Origin: UKL13-2 sp964417885
Lineage (GTDB): Bacteria; Pseudomonadota; Gammaproteobacteria; Burkholderiales; Usitatibacteraceae
DNA length: 64,000 nucleotides
Assembly (NCBI GenBank): GCA_964417885.1
Contig: CAYQKN010000002.1
Span: forward strand, 1 to 64,000
Reading direction: 5' to 3'
Shown: in pieces, positions 58,566 to 64,000 of the stretch
Layout: each line of letters begins with the position of its first letter
Numbering within the stretch: the stretch's first letter is position 1
The notes under the pieces: model-generated
The model's database searches: none
Told to the model about the DNA's origin: nothing
What the model saw: only the letters and a program-made list of their open reading frames with translations
Translations under genes and position numbers: made by a program

Positions 58566-60980
58566 CTATACATCAAGGTTGCTAACAATCAGGGCATTGT
58601 TTTCGATGAAAGCCCGCCTGGGTTCGACATTGTCTCCCATTAGGGTGGTAAAAATTTCATCCGCTCCAATGGCGTCTTCAATCTGGACTTTGTTCAATAT
58701 GCGCACCTTGGGATCCATCGTTGTTTCCCAGAGCTGCTCTGGATTCATTTCGCCCAATCCTTTGTAACGCTGGATATGCATACCGTCTTTAGCTTGTGCC
58801 AACAGCCAGTCAAGCGCTTCCCCAAATGAACGAACCGCAAGCGACTTTTCTCCGCGCCGGATTTCACCCGACTCGCGAATAAGTCCGTTCAGCATTTGAG
58901 ACGTCTTGACGATTTGTTCATAGTCGCCGGTTTCAACCAGGGTCATGTCGAGCACCGTCTCACGTGTGTTGCCGTGAAGGGTCTTCACGCAACGCAGGCG
59001 ATATCCATCATGGACTTCATCCTGCTCAACCTTGACTGTCAGCGACGTTGCGCCGACTGCATCTGTCAACCAAACCGCCGCCTTTGAAGCACTCTCGGAG
59101 CTGGCTAGATCAAATCGTGGACATTGAAGGAGGCCCCGCAATACCTCAGGATCAAGTGTTCGGGACAGGCGCCCGATAACCGCGTCTGTAACCAGATACT
59201 CCCTGGCAATGTTTCCAAGCGCTTCGCCAGATATTGGCGTCGCTCCGCTGCCGGGCTCCAGCACCGCCTCGTTAAGGGCCTTGACCAGTTGCGCTGACTT
59301 GAGTTCCAGGTCGTCCTTAACGTAGCGCTCTTCCTTGCCCATCTTGATTTTGTAGAGCGGTGGTTGCGCAATGTAAACGTAGCCGTTTTCGACCAACTGC
59401 GGCATTTGCCGGTAGAAGAATGTGAGCAACAATGTCCGGATATGTGCACCGTCCACATCAGCGTCGGTCATGATAATAATGCGGTGGTAGCGCAGCTTGT
59501 CGTGATTGAAATCATCCTTGCCGATCCCGGCGCCCAACGCCGTAATCAGTGTGGCAATTTGCTCGGAAGAAATTACTTTATCAATCCGTGCTTTCTCAAC
59601 GTTCAGCACCTTTCCACGCAACGGCAGGATGGCCTGGAATTTTCGGTCTCGTCCCTGTTTTGCCGATCCTCCCGCTGAATCCCCCTCGACAATATAGAGT
59701 TCACAAAGCGCGGGATCCTTCTCCTGGCAATCGGCCAACTTTCCCGGAAGGCCAATTCCATCCATCACGCCTTTTCTGCGCGTCAGCTCACGCGCCTTTC
59801 TGGCCGCTTCTCGAGCCCGCGCGGCTTCAACAATCTTTCCGCAGATTGTTTTTGCATCAGCCGGATTCTCAAGTAGATATTCCGCCAGCTTTGCTGCCAC
59901 CACTTCCTGAACGACTGGCTGAACCTCTGAAGAAACCAGCTTGTCCTTGGTCTGCGAGGAAAACTTCGGTTCGGGTACTTTTACTGACAACACGCAAGTC
60001 AGACCCTCGCGCATGTCATCCCCTGAGGTTTCGACTTTCGCTTTTTTTGCAAATTCGTTTTCTTCGATGAATTTATTGATTACCCGCGTCATTGCCGTCC
60101 GCAATCCGGTCAGATGCGTACCTCCGTCGCGTTGCGGAATGTTGTTGGTAAAACACTGAACTGACTCGCCGTAGCTATCGTTCCATTGCATTGACACTTC
60201 AATTGTCATGCCGTCCTTCTCTCCGACCGCGTGAAAAATCCGCGGATGAAGTACTGCTTTGGATCGATTCATATATTCGACAAAGCCCTTAACGCCACCG
60301 GCGTATGCGAAGTTTTCACTCTTGCCGTTTCTTTGGTCAATGAGTTCTATCTTGACGCCATTGTTCAGGAAGGACAGTTCGCGCAATCGTTTTGCCAGTA
60401 TTTCGTAATGAAATTCGACATGACCAAACGTTTCCTTGGACGCAAGGAAGTGCACCTCCGTACCTCTCTTCTCGGTCTTCCCAACCTCCGCCAGCGGTGA
60501 TACTCGCTCGCCCAGGCGAAACTCCATCTGGTGTGCCTTGCCGTCACGCCAGATGCGCAGCTTTAGCCATTCGGAAAGCGCATTCACAACAGATACACCG
60601 ACCCCGTGGAGACCGCCTGAAACCTTGTACGAGTTGGCATCGAACTTTCCGCCGGCATGCAATTCCGTCATGACAATTTCGGCAGCGGACCGCTTGAATT
60701 CGTCATCCTCCTTGATACCTGTCGGGATGCCTCTGCCGTTATCCATCACCGATATCGAGTTATCGGAGTGAATCGTTATCTTTATGTCATCGCAATGGCC
60801 GGCGAGGGCCTCATCGATCGCATTGTCCACCACCTCAAATACCATGTGGTGAAGGCCGCTTCCATCGGAGGTATCACCAATGTACATTCCCGGGCGCTTG
60901 CGTACCGCTTCTAGGCCCTTGAGTATCTTGATTGAGTCTGAGTCATATGCTGCTGCTTCCTGCTTCTTCGATGCTGACAT
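58566..60980 (-). CDS. gyrB: DNA gyrase subunit B
   Basis: 804 residues. GHKL ATPase: VRKRPGMYIGDTSDGSGLHHMVFEVVDNAIDEALAG, DNGRGIPTG and VSGGLHGVGVSVVNALS; transducer QWNDSYGESVQCFTNNIPQRDGGTH; TOPRIM ELYIVEGDSAGGSAKQGRDRKFQAILPLRGKVLNVEKA and MTDADVDGAHI; C-terminal TOPRIM insert as in gammaproteobacterial-type GyrB, then HIQRYKGLGEMNPEQLWETTMDP. It introduces negative supercoils with GyrA (elsewhere). Last gene of dnaA-dnaN-gyrB. Confidence 0.97.
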   Translation of the reverse strand: MSASKKQEAAAYDSDSIKILKGLEAVRKRPGMYIGDTSDGSGLHHMVFEVVDNAIDEALAGHCDDIKITIHSDNSISVMDNGRGIPTGIKEDDEFKRSAAEIVMTELHAGGKFDANSYKVSGGLHGVGVSVVNALSEWLKLRIWRDGKAHQMEFRLGERVSPLAEVGKTEKRGTEVHFLASKETFGHVEFHYEILAKRLRELSFLNNGVKIELIDQRNGKSENFAYAGGVKGFVEYMNRSKAVLHPRIFHAVGEKDGMTIEVSMQWNDSYGESVQCFTNNIPQRDGGTHLTGLRTAMTRVINKFIEENEFAKKAKVETSGDDMREGLTCVLSVKVPEPKFSSQTKDKLVSSEVQPVVQEVVAAKLAEYLLENPADAKTICGKIVEAARAREAARKARELTRRKGVMDGIGLPGKLADCQEKDPALCELYIVEGDSAGGSAKQGRDRKFQAILPLRGKVLNVEKARIDKVISSEQIATLITALGAGIGKDDFNHDKLRYHRIIIMTDADVDGAHIRTLLLTFFYRQMPQLVENGYVYIAQPPLYKIKMGKEERYVKDDLELKSAQLVKALNEAVLEPGSGATPISGEALGNIAREYLVTDAVIGRLSRTLDPEVLRGLLQCPRFDLASSESASKAAVWLTDAVGATSLTVKVEQDEVHDGYRLRCVKTLHGNTRETVLDMTLVETGDYEQIVKTSQMLNGLIRESGEIRRGEKSLAVRSFGEALDWLLAQAKDGMHIQRYKGLGEMNPEQLWETTMDPKVRILNKVQIEDAIGADEIFTTLMGDNVEPRRAFIENNALIVSNLDV

Positions 60981-61068
60981 TTATATCCTGTGCCCTTGTT
61001 GATTTGATGCAATCTCCCGGTTTAATCACCTGAACCGCCGAGAGCATATGTGTTGTCGCGAACCAGCC

Positions 61069-62178
61069 CTACAGCCTCATTGGCATCACGACATATTTGA
61101 AGTCTTCACTGCCCGGTTGGGTAATTAAAGCGGACGACATGTTTGCTTCACCAAGAGAGACAAGGATATTTTCGTTTGTCAGGTGATTCAACACATCCAG
61201 CAGGTAAGCAATATTGAACGCAATGTCCATTGCATCTCGCGCGTATTCAATCGGCAGATTTTCCTCTGCCTCTTCCTGTTCGTTGTTGCTGCAAATTATC
61301 GACAGGGCATCCGCAGTGAATACTAGCCTTACACCACGAATCTTGTCGTTTGAAAGGATGGATGCCCGTTGCAGCGCACCAAGAAACTCCAAGCGTTTCA
61401 AAGCTACGTGATTTGTGTATCCGCTTGGTATGACCTTTGTGTAGTCGGGAAACTTTCCCTCTACGATCTTGCTAACAATTTCGATTCCGGCAAAGGAAAA
61501 TTTTACTTGGTTCTGGTGCAGATCTATATTGATCGGATCATCACTTTCATCGAGCAGCTTGATCAACTCGAGTACGGTCTTTCTCGGCAGAATAGCTTCA
61601 ATTTTTCCGACAGGTTCCGGCAGCTTGTAACTCGCCATCGACAATCGATGTCCGTCGGTAGCCACCACGCGAAGTACCTCACCTTCCGTGGATAGCAGCA
61701 CTCCATTCAAGTAGTAACGAATGTCCTGAACCGCCATTGCAAACTGAACCAGGCCGAGTACGCGGCGAAACTCCTTCTGTGGAAGTGCAAAGGACGTGGC
61801 CTGATCCTTTGCTTCCGCTATTCGCGGAAAGTCCGCTGCCGCAAGTGTCTGAAGGGAGAATCGGCTTTTGCCTGCTTTGACGGTAAGCCGATGTTCCTTG
61901 GTTTCCAGCGTTGTGTCTGCATCAGGCGTCAAGGCGCGGAGAATATCCTGAAGTTTTTTTGCTCCGACAGTCAGGCTGCCGGGTTTATGTGAGACTTCCA
62001 GTCGCGCGGAAGCTCGTATCTGTACCTCAAGATCGGTTGCCAGAAAATTGACCACCTGGTCGTTAACTTCGACCAGAACATTGGACAGGATAGGCAGCGT
62101 ATGGCGACGTTCAACGATGCCCGTAACAAACTGAAGCGGCCCCAATAACGTGCTGTTCTTAGCTTTTATAGTAAACAT
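61069..62178 (-). CDS. dnaN: DNA polymerase III sliding clamp (beta subunit)
   Basis: 369 residues, three repeated clamp domains. Characteristic segments: FTIKAKNSTLLGPLQFVTGIVERRHTLPILSNVLVEV, YYLNGVLLSTEGEVLRVVATDGHRLSM, and the C-terminal VMPMRL. The ATG is preceded by an AT-rich leader that contains a TAGTAGTAGTAG run (62191-62202 on plus), described separately. gyrB follows after 88 nt. Confidence 0.97.
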   Translation of the reverse strand: MFTIKAKNSTLLGPLQFVTGIVERRHTLPILSNVLVEVNDQVVNFLATDLEVQIRASARLEVSHKPGSLTVGAKKLQDILRALTPDADTTLETKEHRLTVKAGKSRFSLQTLAAADFPRIAEAKDQATSFALPQKEFRRVLGLVQFAMAVQDIRYYLNGVLLSTEGEVLRVVATDGHRLSMASYKLPEPVGKIEAILPRKTVLELIKLLDESDDPINIDLHQNQVKFSFAGIEIVSKIVEGKFPDYTKVIPSGYTNHVALKRLEFLGALQRASILSNDKIRGVRLVFTADALSIICSNNEQEEAEENLPIEYARDAMDIAFNIAYLLDVLNHLTNENILVSLGEANMSSALITQPGSEDFKYVVMPMRL

Positions 62179-62415
62179 ATAAAAATAACCTAGTAGTAGT
62201 AGTTAAGGGCAGACCAATTTATGAATAAGAAGAAAAAACCGTTTATGTTCAAAGATTTATGCTTAGATCACCGGTATGGACAGTTTAAAATATAGCTGTG
62301 CATAGTTATAAGTAAGGTGCTTTTTTCTGGTCTTTTCGATGCTTCTGTCTAAATTACCCACAACGTATAAAGGAATCATTCAAGAGTTGTTCTTCGACAG
62401 GAATCGAAAGTACGC
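62179..62415. promoter_or_regulatory. Candidate replication origin segment (dnaA-dnaN gap)
   Basis: 237 bp, AT-rich. It contains four TAG trinucleotides (62191-62202), next to an AT stretch over the dnaN start (62161-62190). One-mismatch DnaA boxes are: TTATTCATA on minus at 62220-62228, CTATGCACA on minus at 62297-62305, TTACCCACA on plus at 62354-62362. TTATGCTTA (62257-62265) has two mismatches. GGGC lies between the TAG run and the nearest box. This is the box, GC-spacer, DnaA-trio, AT-rich order of bacterial unwinding regions. No RNA or protein gene is seen. Confidence 0.5.
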
Positions 62416-63780
62416 CTAGCCGCGCAATATTTGCACCAGCAAGGCATGGTCGCGTGCGAGAGTCTGGTCTGCATCAACGAGTTCCTGAATTTTTCTGCAT
62501 GCGTGCAAAACGGTTGTGTGGTCGCGCCCGCCGAATGCTTCGCCAATTTCAGGCAGCGACATTGGTGTCAATTCCTTTGCCAGCGCCATCGCAACTTGTC
62601 GTGGACGAGCGAGGGACCGGACGCGTTTTTTTGAAAACATTTCTGATACTTTGATTTTGTAATAGTCGGCAACGGTTTTCTGAATGTTATCAATGGAAAT
62701 TTGACGGTTTAGCACGGCAAGCAAATCTTTGAGCGCCTCCTTGGCGGCGCCAATCGATACCGGAACGTTGTTGAATCGCGAATAAGCAAGCACCCGCTTC
62801 AGACCCCCCTCCAACTCGCGGACATTTGAACGAATGTGCTTGGCGATAAAAAAAGCAACATCCTCTTCAAGAAGGAGACCTTCGCTTTCTGCTTTCTTAA
62901 TCAAGATAGCGACGCGCATTTCGAGTTCGGGAGGTTCAACGGATACCGTGAGACCCCAGCCAAATCGAGAGATCAGGCGATCATCAATATTTGCTATTTC
63001 TTTCGGAAAACGGTCACTGGTTATTACGACCTGCTTGCCCCCCTCGATGAGAGCATTGAAGGCGTAGAAGAACTCTTCCTGAGTTCTGGATTTTCCGCCG
63101 AAAAACTGAATATCGTCTATCAGCAGCAAGTCGAGGGTGTGATAGGAACGCTTGAAAGCGTCAAACGCCTTATGTTGATACGCGCGTACGACATCCGTCA
63201 CGAATTGCTCCGCATGTATGTACCGAATGTTCGCTCTTGGATTATGTTCCAGCAATTGATTCCCGATCGCCTGGACCAGGTGTGTTTTACCCAGGCCGGT
63301 TGTGCCATATACAAAGAGCGGGTTATAGGCCTGACCTGGATTCTGCGAGACTTGTAAGGCCGCCGCTCGTGCGAGCTGATTCGCCTTGCCGCCGACAAAA
63401 CTGCTGAAAGTGAAAGCGGGGTTAACACGGTGTTCAGACGGACGCGTGGTTACCGTCAACGGCTCTTGGCGCAGTGCCTGGACGGCACGATCAGTGCCAG
63501 GAAGGGTGTCAATCGGATCGGCAATCGGTGTTTCATCTTGCTGACCGTCATCCAGTGCCAAATCAAGGAAAACAGGTCTGGCAAAGTACTTTTCTGCCGC
63601 CCGTTCGATGCGGGTCAACAGTCTATCCTTGACCCACTGCAGTACATAGCGGTTGGGCGCAATTAGCGCAAAGCTGTCACCGTCCTGGTCAAATCGCAAT
63701 GGCTTGATCCAAGTGTTGTATTGATGGGGCGATAGCTCCTGTTTAAATTCTTCGGTACAGGATTGCCAGAACGGGTGCAT
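62416..63780 (-). CDS. dnaA: Chromosomal replication initiator DnaA
   Basis: 454 residues. Domain I (about 1-85, FWQSCTEEFKQELSPHQYNTWIKPL), a short linker (about 86-120), AAA+ domain III with Walker A GTTGLGKTHLVQAIGN and Walker B LLLIDDIQFFGGKSRTQEEFFYAFN, and domain IV DNA-binding helix-turn-helix (ARPRQVAMALAKELTPMSLPEIGEAFGGRDHTTVLHACRKI, with the DHTTV signature). Starts at ATG 63780. A consensus DnaA box over its likely -35 region suggests autorepression. Confidence 0.97.
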   Translation of the reverse strand: MHPFWQSCTEEFKQELSPHQYNTWIKPLRFDQDGDSFALIAPNRYVLQWVKDRLLTRIERAAEKYFARPVFLDLALDDGQQDETPIADPIDTLPGTDRAVQALRQEPLTVTTRPSEHRVNPAFTFSSFVGGKANQLARAAALQVSQNPGQAYNPLFVYGTTGLGKTHLVQAIGNQLLEHNPRANIRYIHAEQFVTDVVRAYQHKAFDAFKRSYHTLDLLLIDDIQFFGGKSRTQEEFFYAFNALIEGGKQVVITSDRFPKEIANIDDRLISRFGWGLTVSVEPPELEMRVAILIKKAESEGLLLEEDVAFFIAKHIRSNVRELEGGLKRVLAYSRFNNVPVSIGAAKEALKDLLAVLNRQISIDNIQKTVADYYKIKVSEMFSKKRVRSLARPRQVAMALAKELTPMSLPEIGEAFGGRDHTTVLHACRKIQELVDADQTLARDHALLVQILRG

Positions 63781-63825
63781 GGATGGCGGGAAGTGGACAT
63801 TGCGCGGGAAAGGGACAACCTTGAA

Positions 63826-63831
63826 ATTTTA
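63826..63831 (-). promoter_or_regulatory. Putative -10 of dnaA
   Basis: TAAAAT on the minus strand, 46 bp upstream of dnaA. The -35 zone (about 63849-63855) falls within the consensus DnaA box and has no strong hexamer. Confidence 0.45.
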
Positions 63832-63847
63832 CCCTTTCCAGGTGGAC

Positions 63848-63856
63848 TTATCCACA
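63848..63856 (+). promoter_or_regulatory. Consensus DnaA box TTATCCACA
   Basis: A perfect 9-mer in the dnaA upstream region, overlapping the presumed -35 of the dnaA promoter. Either an autoregulatory site or part of an origin. Confidence 0.8.
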
Positions 63857-63943
63857 GACGATGGCGTCGATTTGGAAATAACAGGGGCAGTCGCTGGCAA
63901 GGTTGTCTGCTTATGACGGCGCGCCGGAAAAGATTTGCAGGGG

Positions 63944-63973
63944 TTGACTAAGCCCATGAAAAAACAGGATAAT
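63944..63973 (+). promoter_or_regulatory. Strong sigma-70 promoter pointing out of the window (likely rpmH)
   Basis: TTGACT (63944-63949), an 18-bp spacer and GATAAT (63968-63973) read rightwards, divergent from dnaA. In many proteobacteria rpmH-rnpA lies there; the gene itself is outside the window. I see no start codon with an L34-like beginning in the last 27 bases. Confidence 0.6.
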
Positions 63974-64000
63974 GCCAAGTTGCTCATCAGCTTTTCCTGT

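Noticed and set aside
1..64000. CRISPR arrays, IS elements, prophage, tRNA or rRNA genes
   Set aside because: No regularly spaced repeats, transposase or integrase motifs, and no cloverleaf with a GGTTCGAATCC-type T arm were found on either strand.

Overview
This 64 kb window is chromosomal DNA of a proteobacterium, most probably a betaproteobacterium. The gene orders that point there are rubredoxin-pilGHIJ-chpA beside thiD, cytochrome c4/engB/hemB, pilMNOPQ-aroKB beside mrcA, rsmB-DUF4390-ntrYX, def-fmt next to LysM-dprA-topB, and dnaA-dnaN-gyrB. A run of exactly 100 N (8680-8779) is a scaffold gap, so this is a draft genome or MAG. I see no rRNA, tRNA, CRISPR, IS or prophage. The first ~20 kb reads clearly richer in G+C than the right end around dnaA.

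Layout. (1) 1-3352, minus strand: DUF971 protein, SnoaL-like protein, ubiE, small secreted protein, ubiJ and a truncated fbp, tightly packed. (2) 3419-8674, plus strand: a likely Pho box, phoB-phoR, then a regulatory phosphotransferase set (mannose-type EIIA, HPr, EI) without a sugar permease, and a small unknown gene. (3) 8846-10337: DUF1439 lipoprotein and uppP. (4) 10425-20937, minus strand: type IV pilus chemosensory operon pilG-pilH-pilI-pilJ-chpA (a 2093-residue hybrid CheA), preceded by rubredoxin. (5) 21088-25158, plus strand: thiD, thiE, hemL and a membrane GGDEF protein. (6) 25239-30883: cytochrome c4 (minus), engB (plus), a probable small RNA (minus), hemB (plus), an unknown protein and penicillin-binding protein 1A (minus). 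(7) 31132-37933, plus strand: pilMNOPQ and aroK-aroB. (8) 37979-46119: a TPR protein, then an oligopeptide ABC transporter operon (binding protein, two permeases, two ATPases) followed by an N-formylglutamate amidohydrolase with a histidine-rich tail and an aspartoacylase-family deacylase. (9) 46215-53105, minus strand: def, fmt, rsmB, DUF4390 and ntrY-ntrX. (10) 53274-58500, plus strand: LysM protein, dprA and topoisomerase III. (11) 58566-63780, minus strand: dnaA, dnaN, gyrB, with origin-like sequence between dnaA and dnaN and a strong outward promoter at the right edge.

How the genes work together. Type IV pilus biology is represented twice: the alignment and secretin complex PilMNOPQ, and the Pil-Chp signalling array that controls pilus motors. 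The right end is the replication-initiation locus. The transporter plus two amidohydrolases look like an uptake and deacylation module for peptides or N-acylated amino acids.

The most interesting non-coding signals are: (a) a minus-strand transcript-like unit between engB and hemB with two CUCCUCCC anti-Shine-Dalgarno motifs, two hairpins and a strong terminator; (b) a 68-nt palindromic element present twice, between ptsH and ptsI and between two ABC transporter genes, with identical spacing and a compensatory base-pair change; (c) a TAG-trinucleotide run plus degenerate DnaA boxes between dnaA and dnaN, resembling a DnaA-trio unwinding region. Among proteins, the NtrX homologue has lost the sigma-54 activation loop and the Walker A lysine.
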